Source of the DNA: Nostoc sp. PCC 7107 | Lineage (GTDB): Bacteria > Cyanobacteriota > Cyanobacteriia > Cyanobacteriales > Nostocaceae | DNA length: 64,000 nucleotides | Direction: 5' to 3' | Assembly (NCBI RefSeq): GCF_000316625.1 | Contig: NC_019676.1 | Span: 2,326,501 to 2,390,500 of the forward strand | Shown: in pieces, positions 45,315 to 54,705 of the stretch | Layout of the letters: each line of letters begins with the position of its first letter | Position numbering within the stretch: the stretch's first letter is position 1 | Translations under genes and position numbers: made by a program | The notes under the pieces: model-generated | What the model was told of the DNA's origin: nothing | Seen by the model: the letters and a program-made list of their open reading frames with translations, nothing else | The model's database searches: none

Positions 45315-46496
45315 TTAACCTTTGACGCAAACAACTTGCTTGAGTGTTGCGACAACTTCCACCAAATCAGATTGATTTTCCATTACTTGCTCAATTGGTT
45401 TATAAGCACCGGGAATTTCATCTAAAACATCATTATCTTTCCGACATTCTACACCTTTAGTTTGCTCAATTAAGTCGTCAAGGGTGTAAACATTTTTCGC
45501 CTTACTTCTGGATAATAATCTGCCTGCACCGTGAGAACAAGAACAAAAACTGTGGGCATTACCTTTACCCTTAACGATGAAAGACTTTGCCCCCATCGAA
45601 CCAGGAATAATCCCATAATCTTCAATCTGGGCGCGGACTGCACCTTTACGAGTAACGTAAACATCCTCATCAAAATGCACTTCTTTTTCGGCGTAATTAT
45701 GATGACAATTTACCTGCAATAAAGGTTTAGTTAATTTCCCACCTGCTAAATGTTTTTCGATGATGTGTTTAAAACGTAGCATCATCACATCACGGTTGAA
45801 ACGAGCATAGTCTTGTGACCACTGCAAATCATTCCAGTAAGCTTGAAACTCTGGTGTTCTAGCTACAAAGTAAGCTAAATCAGGATCAGGTAATTTATGA
45901 CCTGCCATTTTGGCTAATTCTTTGGCCGTATTAATATGACATTGAGCTAATTTATTGCCGATGTTGCGTGAACCAGAATGTAACATTAGCCAAACTTGAT
46001 TCTCTGTATCGAGGCACACCTCAATAAAGTGATTTCCTCCACCGAGAGAACCCATTTGTTTCATCGCTTTAGTTTCTAAGTCTTGCACACCTGGATGCAA
46101 ACCTTGAAAATCACGCCAACGTTGCCAGTTAGTAACTGATTTTTCAATGTCTTTGTTTTCGTTGAAACCTGTGGGAATTGCTGCTTCAATATCTAGGCGA
46201 ATTTTTTTGAGTTTTCCTTCTAATTTATCGCCTGAAAATGGCATTTTAATTGCACTCATACCACAGCCAATATCAACGCCAACAGCAGCAGGAATAATTG
46301 CATCTTTGGTAGCTATAACAGAGCCAACTAAAGCACCTTTACCTAAATGCACATCTGGCATTAATGCTACGTGTTTAAATACAAATGGTAGAGATGCTAC
46401 ATTTTTAGCCATCTTGGTTTCATCGCTGGCTAAAGGATGATTTGCCCAAGATAAAACAGGTGCTGGTGTGTTGATTGTTAATTGTTCGTAGGGCAT
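45315..46496 (-). CDS. rtcB: RtcB RNA ligase
   Basis: A 393-residue RtcB, which joins RNA 2',3'-cyclic phosphate or 3'-phosphate ends to 5'-hydroxyl ends using GTP and manganese. The Mn-binding cysteine is in VDIGCGMSA, and further metal ligands lie in GGGNHFIE, HSGSRNIG and NCHHNYAEKE. The guanylated histidine is in CSHGAGRLLSRSKA. It is shorter than E. coli RtcB, as for many bacterial RtcB proteins. No archease or rtcA gene is nearby. It may repair broken tRNA or rRNA. Confidence 0.95.
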   Translation of the reverse strand: MPYEQLTINTPAPVLSWANHPLASDETKMAKNVASLPFVFKHVALMPDVHLGKGALVGSVIATKDAIIPAAVGVDIGCGMSAIKMPFSGDKLEGKLKKIRLDIEAAIPTGFNENKDIEKSVTNWQRWRDFQGLHPGVQDLETKAMKQMGSLGGGNHFIEVCLDTENQVWLMLHSGSRNIGNKLAQCHINTAKELAKMAGHKLPDPDLAYFVARTPEFQAYWNDLQWSQDYARFNRDVMMLRFKHIIEKHLAGGKLTKPLLQVNCHHNYAEKEVHFDEDVYVTRKGAVRAQIEDYGIIPGSMGAKSFIVKGKGNAHSFCSCSHGAGRLLSRSKAKNVYTLDDLIEQTKGVECRKDNDVLDEIPGAYKPIEQVMENQSDLVEVVATLKQVVCVKG

Positions 46497-47145
46497 AATT
46501 GGTTGAGTTTTAAATATGTCTTGTAGTGATAAGTTAGACGACGGTATTTATTAGTGGTTAATCCCTATTTTGATAAGTCTAGTTTTGCATAGGGTTTTGC
46601 TTATTTGCCTGCATAATTTTACTTATATTACAAACATAATACAAAAAATAGATGAGTGTCAATCCTCGCGCTGAGTATTGATTGGGAAGAAGAAAGCGAT
46701 CGCCTTCGTTCTGACATAGCAGTAGCCAAGTTGGTTGGGAGGTAGACCATGCTGGCTATCGAGATGGTCAACTGATTGCACCATTTACCGTTGAGGGAGC
46801 GTGTAACCGTAGTGTGTTTGAAACCTTTGTCTTGGTTAATATCACCCTACTGCGTCATGTCTACTAAAATGACTATTTGGCAACTTTAGCTTTACTTAAT
46901 TCTGTTCAGCATTTTTTCTCTATGTGGTATACACTGATACTACAAGAAAAAATAACCAATCAGCTTACTTGCTCCAATGCGATTCAGTATCAGAGTGATT
47001 TTCAGCTGACTGCTTGAACGAAATGGCGATCGCTCTGGGTTCAGGGGAGGCATTGTGGCTGTGGTGAATTTCTGCGCTTGGGCGATCAATTAGAACAATA
47101 ATTTCTGAAAATTCCTTTATGAATATCTGTATTTACTTAATATAA
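46497..47145. other. Intergenic region with IS remnant
   Basis: About 650 bases between rtcB and the CHAT gene. It contains the transposase fragment listed separately (46734-46867), two HIP1-like sites, and nothing else I can support. The final 250 bases are AT-rich and likely hold the CHAT-gene promoter. Confidence 0.5.
46734..46867 (+). pseudogene. IS630-type transposase fragment, copy 1
   Basis: A short frame reads DHAGYRDGQLIAPFTVEGAC, then NRSVFETF, which is a middle piece of an IS630-family DDE transposase of a different subgroup from the element at 7367. Bases 46767-46832 are nearly identical to 50232-50296. Reading after that becomes unrelated and stops at 46865-46867. Confidence 0.75.
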
Positions 47146-49068
47146 ATGTACAAATTTATTTTAATAACCATAATTAGTGTGACTGCTACTGCTTCAATAT
47201 TGATTAAATATATTGAAATAGTATTTCCTATCACTCAAGCATTGGCGCAAATACCAAATGATCCACAAGCAAAAGCATCAAGCTTAGTAAATCAAGGTAA
47301 TCAGCAACTAGAACAAGGTAAATTTGAGGAGGCAATTCATTCTTTTCAAGAAGCTCTCAATATCTATCGAAAAATTAAAGACCAAAGTTATGAGGCGATA
47401 ACCTTACAAAATTTAGCAGATGCTTACTCTATTTATGGAAAAAATTTAATAGCTATTGACTATTATCAAAAAAGTTTATCCTTGGCGCGAAAAGTTGAAA
47501 ACATTTCATTAGAAAGGGAAGCTTTATTTAGATTAACTGAATCTTATGAACTCATAGGAAATACAAATCAAGCTGTGAATGCTTATGAGAAACTTTTACC
47601 GTTTTTAGCAGATAACTCTGCTCGTTACTATGGTGGAACATTAGGACGGTTAGGCAACTTACTACTAAATACTGGTAAAGTTCAAGAATCACAATTAAAA
47701 CTTTTAAATGGAATTAAAGTTATTGAGAATGGGCTTAAAAACATTTTTGCTAATTCTGAGTTATCAGATATATCAAAAGTTTTTGTACGTGACAGATATG
47801 AAGCACCATTCATTACTTTACAGCGCGTATTCGTTGCTCAGAAAAATCCAGAGGCTGCTTTAGAAACTGCGGAATGGTCAAAAGCCAGAGTGTTAGTAGA
47901 ATTAGTAGCATCTCGCCTATCCCAAACGAATCATCAATTCGAGCCGCCACAACCGCCTAAAATTAAGCAAATCCAACAAATAGCCAAAGAGCAGAATGCC
48001 ACACTAGTGGAATATTCAATTATTCATCATCCCCTAATGGTTAAAATTCCCGGAAAAAGGGAATGGCAAGAATCAGAATTATATATTTGGGTGGTTAAAC
48101 CCACAGGCAAGGTTACTTTTCACTCTGTTAACTTAACAAAATTTCAAAATGAAAGTCATCTAACTTTAGACCAACTAGTCAATAAAATACCAGTTTCCAG
48201 CACTCATGAATGGAGTAAATATTTAAAGCAACTACATAAAGTTCTGATTCAGCCAATTGCTGCCGAATTACCTAAAAACCCCAATGAACATATAGTTTTT
48301 ATTCCTGATGATGCTTTGTTTTTTGTTCCCTTTGCTGCATTAAAAGATGAAAATGGTAAATATTTGATTGAACGACATACTATTTTAACTTCTCCTTCTA
48401 TTCAAGTTTTATCACTGACTCACCAACAAAATGAAAAACTTAAACAAACTGTTCTGAAAGATGTATTAGTAGTAGGTAATCCCAGAATGCCAAAAGTAGC
48501 CATTAGTCCTGATGAAATTCCTCGTCAGTTAGAGCCTTTGCCATTTGCTGAGGTTGAAGCCAATAACATTGCTAAACTATTTAATACTAAAGCAATTATT
48601 GGTAAAGATGCTACTAAAATCAATGTTTTACAGCGGATGAAAACAGCACAAATTATCCATTTAGCAACTCATGGATGGGCTGAAGATCAAGGAGGATTAG
48701 GAAGTTGGATTGCATTAGCTCCCTATGCTGGAGATAATGGTTTACTCACAGCCGAGGAAATCCTCTCTTTAAAGTTGAAAGCCAAGCTAGTAGTTTTAAG
48801 TGCTTGTGAAACAGCAAAAGGTTCACTTACAGGAGATGGTGTAGTTGGATTATCGCGTTCTTTGATTGCTGCGGGAACACCCAGCGTAATCGTTTCACTG
48901 TGGAATATTCCCGATGAATCAACTCAGTTAATTATGACCGAATTTTATCAACATTTTCAGCAAGACCCTGATAAAGCGCAAGCTCTACGTCAAGCAATGT
49001 TAGTCTTAATTAAACAAGGTTATCTTCCTTTAAATTGGGCAGCATTTACACTAATTGGCGAACCCTAG
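47146..49068 (+). CDS. Exported TPR-CHAT protease-like protein
   Basis: A 640-residue protein. The N-terminus (MYKFILITIISVTATASIL, then ITQALAQ) is a probable signal peptide with an ALA-Q site. TPR-type repeats occupy about 45-190 (NQGNQQLEQGKFEEAIHSFQ, AIDYYQKSLSLARK). The CHAT (caspase-HetF-associated with TPRs) peptidase domain fills about 330-640. The catalytic pair H509 (HLATHG) and C554 (LSACET) is intact, with the usual GDGVVGLSRSLIAAGTPSV and final INWAAF-like LNWAAFTLIGEP. CHAT proteases range from heterocyst-related HetF to defence effectors; an exported form argues for a different role. It is flanked by IS remnants. Confidence 0.87.
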   Translation: MYKFILITIISVTATASILIKYIEIVFPITQALAQIPNDPQAKASSLVNQGNQQLEQGKFEEAIHSFQEALNIYRKIKDQSYEAITLQNLADAYSIYGKNLIAIDYYQKSLSLARKVENISLEREALFRLTESYELIGNTNQAVNAYEKLLPFLADNSARYYGGTLGRLGNLLLNTGKVQESQLKLLNGIKVIENGLKNIFANSELSDISKVFVRDRYEAPFITLQRVFVAQKNPEAALETAEWSKARVLVELVASRLSQTNHQFEPPQPPKIKQIQQIAKEQNATLVEYSIIHHPLMVKIPGKREWQESELYIWVVKPTGKVTFHSVNLTKFQNESHLTLDQLVNKIPVSSTHEWSKYLKQLHKVLIQPIAAELPKNPNEHIVFIPDDALFFVPFAALKDENGKYLIERHTILTSPSIQVLSLTHQQNEKLKQTVLKDVLVVGNPRMPKVAISPDEIPRQLEPLPFAEVEANNIAKLFNTKAIIGKDATKINVLQRMKTAQIIHLATHGWAEDQGGLGSWIALAPYAGDNGLLTAEEILSLKLKAKLVVLSACETAKGSLTGDGVVGLSRSLIAAGTPSVIVSLWNIPDESTQLIMTEFYQHFQQDPDKAQALRQAMLVLIKQGYLPLNWAAFTLIGEP

Positions 49069-49269
49069 TTGTATTAAAGAACAATATATCAGTCACTCGC
49101 TTCGCTCCAATTCAAAATTACAATCTCCATACATAAATTTAAGTGCAGACTTGATTAATTCAAAATTATTGTGAAAATGGGGCAGTAATCAGAATAATAT
49201 TTATCAAGAGTACAGAATCCTGAACTGAATCGCACCCTTGGAAAACTTAAAGCTCTATTAAGTCTGTTT

Positions 49270-50070
49270 TCAGCGTGTAAAAAAAATATCGTACAGTGAC
49301 AGCAAAATCTCCACCACAATCAAAATTACTACATACCACTCTACTCGCTGGCTACTAGTATGCTGCATAAACTCCAAGACAGTTTGTGCGGTTTGAGAAA
49401 TTAGCTCTAGTTTGCGTTCCAAGGCATGGTGACGCTCACGGATTTCGTATTCATCCTCCAAGCGCAGATATAAGTTTTCCAACTGTGGGGATTCCCAGAG
49501 TAACTCTGGCTTATCGATAATCTCCACTCGACCCACTATCTTATGTTGAACTAACAACGTTGTCCCTAGTTGACGCAGCAATTCCCGACTCTGCCGCCAA
49601 CTTCTGTTTTCACGCTGGAGACTAGCCGCAAACGGTTCAATTTGATCAAATACTGCCGCTATACTAATTTCATAATGAGACAGCACAACACTTTTGGCGA
49701 GAACATCAGCCACGATTTGCAAGCGTTCTACACTCAATTCATGTAGGAAAATTTTTCCTTCCTTAACTCGCTCACTTTCGGAAACATTGAGATGAACCTC
49801 CACTTCTTCTGTTTCAGGATCTGTAAAAGAGTCACTAACTTGAGAGGATATTTGGGTTAAAAAGGCTACCTTTTCCACAGGCTCAAGGTTAAACAGAACA
49901 ACTGCACCATAGCCCAGCAGCACCGCGCAACCTTGTTCACCCACTTTCACCATTACTGGCATAGTCGCCAAGTAAGTATAATTTTCCAATTTTTGTAGAT
50001 CAATCTTCTTACCGAGAAATAGGGCTTGTGCTTTAAAGCTATCTTTGTCACTAAAAAAGAATTTCTGCAT
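49270..50070 (-). CDS. RMD1/DUF155-family protein
   Basis: A 266-residue member of the RMD1 (DUF155) family, membrane proteins named after yeast and present in mitochondria, plastids and bacteria. The conserved heart is MPVMVKVGEQGCAVLLGYGA, VVLFNL, LAKSVVLSHYEISIAAVFDQ, GRVEIIDKPELLWESPQLE and a C-terminal transmembrane anchor (about 242-262, WYVVILIVVEILLSLYDI). The biochemical function is not known; mitochondrial relatives affect translation and organisation. It converges on the CHAT gene, with 200 bases between. Confidence 0.85.
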   Translation of the reverse strand: MQKFFFSDKDSFKAQALFLGKKIDLQKLENYTYLATMPVMVKVGEQGCAVLLGYGAVVLFNLEPVEKVAFLTQISSQVSDSFTDPETEEVEVHLNVSESERVKEGKIFLHELSVERLQIVADVLAKSVVLSHYEISIAAVFDQIEPFAASLQRENRSWRQSRELLRQLGTTLLVQHKIVGRVEIIDKPELLWESPQLENLYLRLEDEYEIRERHHALERKLELISQTAQTVLEFMQHTSSQRVEWYVVILIVVEILLSLYDIFFTR

Positions 50071-50829
50071 TGTTGCCCTATGCTATGTTTTGCCCATTAA
50101 TCTTTAGTGGTGTCAGCGCAATTGCGCCGATCTTGCTGGAGATTACCACAATCTCAGTTTAGCGATCAACCTCTTCGCCACTGCCTCTAGAATCTACGAA
50201 CAAACGACCAGATTCATCCTTCAAGACCCGCGTCAACTGATTGCACCATTTACCGTTGAGGGAGCGTGTAACCGCAGTGTGTTTGAAACTTTGTCTTTTG
50301 TTCGGGTGAGTGGGTAATTGTTGATAATGCCACTTTTCATCACAGTGGTCGAATTGCCCAATGAATTGAAGCGGCGGGGTGTCAGATACTTTACTTGCCA
50401 CCCTACTCAGCAGACCGCAATCGAATCGAAAAGATTTGGGCTACTTTGAAAGGTCTGGTTCGCAAGCTTTTACCCACATCAGATCATCTACGTGATGCTA
50501 TTGAAACTGTTCTCAAGCAAGTAGCCTCCTAACCAATATGGCTACGGCTACATCTAGTAAAAAATCTGCCAAATTGCCACTTTAACCTAATTTTTTAATT
50601 CCAAAATCTGATAACGTAATCGGGGCATTGCTTAGGCTAATCTCCTTGACCCAAAAGTAATATGAGTAAATTCATGACCCGACATAACATTGTTGTATAA
50701 ACAGTTTACATAAATAATCCAAATCAAAAATTAAAAACAGACTCGCATTTCCTGGCATTAATTAAGCGCTAAATAATCAGGAATTATTCAAAACCTCAAA
50801 CTAACAATATGACAAGAAGGAATCAAAGA
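50071..50829. other. Intergenic region with a decayed IS630-type transposase
   Basis: About 760 bases between the RMD1-family gene and the M23 peptidase gene. It contains the transposase pseudogene 50232-50532. The frame 50159-50401 on the minus strand is only its antisense shadow. The remaining part, 50600-50829, is AT-rich and likely contains the promoter of the peptidase gene. Confidence 0.5.
50232..50532 (+). pseudogene. IS630-type transposase fragment, copy 2
   Basis: Pieces of one transposase in several frames: QLIAPFTVEGACNRSVFET, then VIVDNATFHHSGRIAQ, then a run LYLPPYSADRNRIEKIWATL, ending KQVAS with the stop at 50530-50532. These are the middle, the second catalytic Asp and the third acidic region of an IS630-family DDE transposase. 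Its first 65 bases almost match copy 1 at 46767-46832, and it has several frameshifts. Confidence 0.8.
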
Positions 50830-51507
50830 ATGGGTCAAAGACCGAAAAAAGTATTGCTTTCTGGAGCTACACTATTAGTATGTGGTTTAGGTATTGTTAG
50901 TTTCAGCACTTTAGGGTCAAATGTAGCAACAGTTACAGCCAGAGAAGCGCAACAAAGAACAGCTACAAGAAGTAATGGTTGGTTAGCCGCTTCTTTTCCG
51001 GTAGAAAACTTTCAAGCATACACATCACCATTTGGTTATCGCCGTTCTGCGACTGGTGGGTCTAATTGGGAATTTCACGGAGGCTTAGATATAGCTGCAC
51101 CACAAGGTAGTTATATTCGTAATTGGTGGGTAGGTAGAGTAGTTAAAGTTAGCGATCGCACTGCTTGCGGAACTCACATAGTCATTAAATCCGGCGAGTG
51201 GGAACATACATACTGTCATTTGGAAGGTCATGTAGAAAGCGCATCTGGTCGGCGTTACTTGATAGATAGGGCTGGTGGAATTCAGATTTGGGAAGGTCAA
51301 GTCATTCCCACTGGAGTCAGGATTGGTCGCGTAGGTATGACAGGACGCACCACCGGGCCGCATCTTCACTGGGGACTGAAATATGCAAATAACTATGTAG
51401 ACCCTGCTTTAGTATTGCGAGAAATGTTTACTCAGCAACAAATTGCCAGCCGAGAGTCAAAAATTGTTATTCAAGAGTCAAAAAATCAGCACGATTCTGG
51501 TTATTAA
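50830..51507 (+). CDS. M23-family metallopeptidase
   Basis: A 225-residue lysostaphin-type (LytM/M23) endopeptidase-like protein. It starts MGQRPKKVLLSGATLLVCGL, a signal peptide or anchor, then a short linker. The M23 core shows WEFHGGLDIAAPQGSY (the first His and the Asp ligands), the middle CGTHIVIKSGEWEHTYCHLE and the second metal motif GPHLHWGLKYANN. The zinc ligands therefore appear intact and it may cut peptidoglycan cross-bridges. The start at 50830 is preferred because AAGGA lies 8 bases upstream; a start at 50809 has none. A terminator follows. Confidence 0.9.
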   Translation: MGQRPKKVLLSGATLLVCGLGIVSFSTLGSNVATVTAREAQQRTATRSNGWLAASFPVENFQAYTSPFGYRRSATGGSNWEFHGGLDIAAPQGSYIRNWWVGRVVKVSDRTACGTHIVIKSGEWEHTYCHLEGHVESASGRRYLIDRAGGIQIWEGQVIPTGVRIGRVGMTGRTTGPHLHWGLKYANNYVDPALVLREMFTQQQIASRESKIVIQESKNQHDSGY

Positions 51508-51906
51508 AATAGACTTTATAATTCTGAATTCTGGCTCTTAACTCCTGAATTATATTTCGGCATTTTGGCATATTTACAGTTGTTAATGTTGCTAGGCTAT
51601 TTGAGAGAAAAACATCCTAAATTAGAGCAATATTAACTTGATCCTCTGGTATCAGCCAGGGGATTTTTTTATATTCAAACATCAAAAATTAGGAGAACAA
51701 AAAATGAGCTACCACATATCACTTGTTAGTTAATTACCTGAAAAATACTTTTGCCCTAACTAATTAGACAGTTACGTATATCTGATGACAGAGAAGAAAC
51801 TTACTCCGAGGGATTGAGGAAAATTATATCGAAAAAGGATACAAATACAAATATTGAACTCAATAAAATTGTAATCAAAAGATTTTACTTAATAGGAGAA
51901 GTTAGA
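51508..51906. other. Spacer after the M23 gene
   Basis: About 400 bases with the terminator at 51641-51670. The frame of the next gene is open back to 51814 but the likely start is 51907. No other gene is seen. Confidence 0.4.
51641..51670 (+). terminator. Rho-independent terminator
   Basis: ATCCTCTGG (51641-51649) pairs with CCAGGGGAT (51656-51664) with one mismatch and is followed by seven T. It is about 134 bases after the M23 peptidase stop. Confidence 0.7.
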
Positions 51907-53499
51907 ATGGTTGTTGGTATACGGAGACGGTCTATAGGCGTATTTTCTAATCGTAGAGATGCCGAAGAAGCACTACATGAATTGAGAAATTCTGGCTTCC
52001 CAATGGATGGAGTTTCGGTGATTGCCAGAGATGCAGACGGTCAAGATGATATTGCTGGTACCCAAGTGAGCGATCGCATCGGAGATAAATCTGATGAAGG
52101 TGCGAGAGTTGGTGCAGCTACAGGCGGCGCTTTAGGTGGTTTAACAGGGTTATTAGTTGGTCTTGGCACTTTGGCGATCCCTGGTATTGGGCCAATCATG
52201 TTAGCTGGTGCAACAGCAACGGCGATCGCCACTACTATTGCCGGGGCTGGTATTGGTGCAGTAGCTGGTAGTTTAATTGGTGCCTTAATTGGTTTAGGAA
52301 TCCCCGAAGAACGCGCCAGGGTTTATAATGATCGCGTCCAACGAGGGGGCTATTTAGTTATCGTAGATGGCACAGATGATGAAATCGCTAGAGCAGAAGC
52401 TATCCTCCATCGTCGGGGAATTGAAGAATATGGTATTTACGACCATCCCCATACCCAAGAAGTTCATCAGGAAACTGGTTATAACAAACACGCTCTAGGT
52501 TACTTTAATCTGCGGCAAGATGCAGAAGCCGCAATTAATGATTTACGAGTTGCCAACTTTCCCGTTAGCCAAATTTCCTTAATTCATCAAGAGTCTGTCA
52601 ATCAAGATGCTTTAAAAGGCGTGAATTTTAGCGATCGCCTGGATGCTATTCGTTATGGATTACCAGATGACCGCACTCGCTTTTACAATGAGCGCATCAA
52701 TAACGGTGATTACATAGTTGCAGTCAGTGGTACAGATGACGAAATCAATCGTGCTGCGACCATTCTCAATCGCCATAGAATTCAACAGTGGCAAATTTTT
52801 GACCCCCGCAGCCATTCAACAACACCTGTACACCAGCACCAAAACCGCCGCGCCGTGGGTGTATTTTCCCACCGTCGTGATGCAGAAGCCGCACTGAACG
52901 AACTGCGTGATGCTGGCTTTCCGATGAATCATGTTTCACTCATCGCTAAAGACACAGACGGTCATGGTATGGCTGGTGTCGGTAATAAAGCCGATGAAGG
53001 TGCTAAAGCTGGTGCAGCTACAGGCGGTGCATTAGGTGGCTTAGGCGGCTTATTAGTTGGTTTAGGTGCATTAGCCATTCCGGGAATCGGCCCTGTAATT
53101 GCTGGTGGTGCAGTGGCGACAGCCTTAGCCACAACTGTTGCTGGTGGGGCGATTGGTGCAGCCGCAGGTGGTTTAGTTGGCGCATTAGTTGGTTTAGGCA
53201 TTCCCGAAGACCGCGCCAGAGTGTATGGCGATCGCTTCCAACGCGGTGATTATTTAGTCATGGTTGACGGTACAGAAGCGGAAATTCAACACGCTCAAAC
53301 CATCCTGCAACGTCGGGGAATTGAAGACTTTGGCATCTTTGACGCTACCGATATCGATCCAGAAGCTCATCGTAATTTGGACTGGACAAGACATCAAGAA
53401 ACCCCAGTTATCGAAACTGGTCGCCCTAATCATCCAGTAGCAGGCAATCATCAAGATCCTACCGTCACAATTGTTGATCGTCGTGATGACGTACTCTAA
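51907..53499 (+). CDS. Triple-module YflT-like general stress protein
   Basis: A 530-residue protein of three YflT-like (heat-induced stress protein) modules. Modules one (about 9-180) and three (about 316-480) each contain GVFSNRRDAEEALHELRNSG or its near copy, a long Gly/Ala zipper (for example ATGGALGGLGGLLVGLGALA) that may insert into membranes, and a closing GIPEERARVYNDRVQRGGYL. Module two (about 196-300) keeps the first and last parts but lacks the zipper. The internal duplication is clear. The start is the ATG at 51907, with an AGGAGA ribosome-binding site about 8 bases upstream. Confidence 0.75.
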   Translation: MVVGIRRRSIGVFSNRRDAEEALHELRNSGFPMDGVSVIARDADGQDDIAGTQVSDRIGDKSDEGARVGAATGGALGGLTGLLVGLGTLAIPGIGPIMLAGATATAIATTIAGAGIGAVAGSLIGALIGLGIPEERARVYNDRVQRGGYLVIVDGTDDEIARAEAILHRRGIEEYGIYDHPHTQEVHQETGYNKHALGYFNLRQDAEAAINDLRVANFPVSQISLIHQESVNQDALKGVNFSDRLDAIRYGLPDDRTRFYNERINNGDYIVAVSGTDDEINRAATILNRHRIQQWQIFDPRSHSTTPVHQHQNRRAVGVFSHRRDAEAALNELRDAGFPMNHVSLIAKDTDGHGMAGVGNKADEGAKAGAATGGALGGLGGLLVGLGALAIPGIGPVIAGGAVATALATTVAGGAIGAAAGGLVGALVGLGIPEDRARVYGDRFQRGDYLVMVDGTEAEIQHAQTILQRRGIEDFGIFDATDIDPEAHRNLDWTRHQETPVIETGRPNHPVAGNHQDPTVTIVDRRDDVL

Positions 53500-53600
53500 C
53501 CAAAGTTAGTTGTTAATCCTAACTTGCTTGTTTGTAATTATGGGTGCGATCGCCATGCAAAAATCCTTCGTGTCCACTATATCTATCACTAATTAAACAA

Positions 53601-54062
53601 ATGAAAAAACTAGCTCCCTTCATCATTAGTGGCTTATTACTTGTGAGTGCTGCTGCTTGTCAAAATCCTTCTAGAACCAGTGAGTCAGCACCCGATACAG
53701 TGAGTCAAAATCCAGCTTCGCCTGCTGCACAAACAACTCAAGAAGCAAAAGAAGACGCTCAAAGTGAATTGCGCCGCCGACAACTTAATCAAGATATTCG
53801 TGCGCGTGAAGAACGAAACAATGTTACTGGTGGCGATGCAAACAGAACGACAGGCGACCTCGCCAGCGAAGTTCGCTCTAAATTAGAAGCTAATATCCCT
53901 GACGGTCAAATCACAGTAGCGGCTGACCAGCAAGGTACAGTAACTGTCAACGGTACGGTGAAAAATCAAGACCAACTGAATAAGATTCAGCCTTTAGCCC
54001 AAGAAATTAAAGGTGTTAAAAGCGTAGTTAACAAAGTAGTTGTTGCTCCACCAAAACAATAA
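53601..54062 (+). CDS. BON-domain lipoprotein
   Basis: A 153-residue lipoprotein. The signal peptide MKKLAPFIISGLLLVSAAAC ends in a lipobox (SAAAC). After a low-complexity acidic/Gln-rich linker, a BON domain (about 90-150) shows LASEVRSKLEANIPDGQITV and GTVTVNGTVKNQDQLNKIQP, then GVKSVVNKVVV. BON domains bind membranes or ligands in osmotically regulated OsmY-like proteins. The start chosen puts the signal peptide at the N-terminus; the frame is open 57 bases upstream. It follows the YflT-like gene on the same strand, with 100 bases between. Confidence 0.85.
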   Translation: MKKLAPFIISGLLLVSAAACQNPSRTSESAPDTVSQNPASPAAQTTQEAKEDAQSELRRRQLNQDIRAREERNNVTGGDANRTTGDLASEVRSKLEANIPDGQITVAADQQGTVTVNGTVKNQDQLNKIQPLAQEIKGVKSVVNKVVVAPPKQ

Positions 54063-54134
54063 CGGAGTTAACGGCAAATCTAAATTAATAGACGGGCATC
54101 AAGAAACGTAAAAAACGTTATGATGATTAGTCGT

Positions 54135-54165
54135 CAGAGGTTAGTTAACTTAAAACTAACCTCTG
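54135..54165 (+). terminator. Hairpin after the BON lipoprotein gene
   Basis: CAGAGGTTAGTT (54135-54146) pairs with AACTAACCTCTG (54154-54165), 12 bp, around a small loop. It begins about 70 bases after the stop and ends before the CAAD-domain gene. Confidence 0.6.
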
Positions 54166-54235
54166 ATTTATCCCGCTATTTTGTTTTCTGTGCCTTTCTT
54201 AGTAAAATTATTGTGATTAGTAAAACTTTAAAAAT

Positions 54236-54667
54236 ATGGCACTCAAACAAGAATTCAATTCTGTAGATGTGGCATCTTCAACAAGTACAGTCGCTCTTGA
54301 AGGTGTAGACACACAAAACTTACCCAAGCTGCCCCCTGCCCGTGAACCCAAAACTCAATGGCAGCAAATAAATCGCCAAATTTCCCAGTTTTTAGATCAG
54401 CTACCCGATTATTTAAATCAGTTTTGGGTAGCCTACAAATTACCTGTAATTACGCTAGGTTTAGTTTTAGCAGCTACTGTCACACTCAAAGTTGTACTCA
54501 CAGTATTGAATGCTATTAATGACCTGCCATTGCTAGAACCAACTTTACAATTAATTGGCATTATTTACTCTACTTGGTTTGTCTTGCGCTATCTTCTACA
54601 ATCTTCAACTCGTCAAGAGCTATGGGCAGAGCTTCGCACCTTCAAAGCCAAAACTTTAGGAGAATAG
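54236..54667 (+). CDS. CAAD-domain (CURT1-like) membrane protein
   Basis: A 143-residue protein with a CAAD domain, the thylakoid-associated module related to CURT1, which bends grana margins and in cyanobacteria tethers aminoacyl-tRNA synthetases to membranes. After an unstructured N-terminus (about 1-45), helices surround two transmembrane segments: about 70-93 (LPVITLGLVLAATVTLKVVL) and about 105-120 (LQLIGIIYSTWFVLRYLL). The YFLRS/VLRYLL-type ending and the final amphipathic helix are typical. The start is the first ATG in the frame. Hairpins lie on both sides. Confidence 0.85.
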   Translation: MALKQEFNSVDVASSTSTVALEGVDTQNLPKLPPAREPKTQWQQINRQISQFLDQLPDYLNQFWVAYKLPVITLGLVLAATVTLKVVLTVLNAINDLPLLEPTLQLIGIIYSTWFVLRYLLQSSTRQELWAELRTFKAKTLGE

Positions 54668-54705
54668 AAATCCTCATTTGATGAGTGAAAATTTCCAGTT
54701 TTCAG

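Noticed and set aside
50159-50401. Minus-strand frame of 80 codons
   Set aside because: It is antisense to the decayed transposase fragment and has no independent support.
46497-50829. The CHAT/RMD1 pair as a functional composite transposon
   Set aside because: Both IS copies are decayed fragments with no intact ends, so active mobility is not supported.
52041-53201. Pro/Ala-rich minus-strand frames within the YflT-like gene
   Set aside because: They are shadows produced by the Gly/Ala-rich zipper codons.
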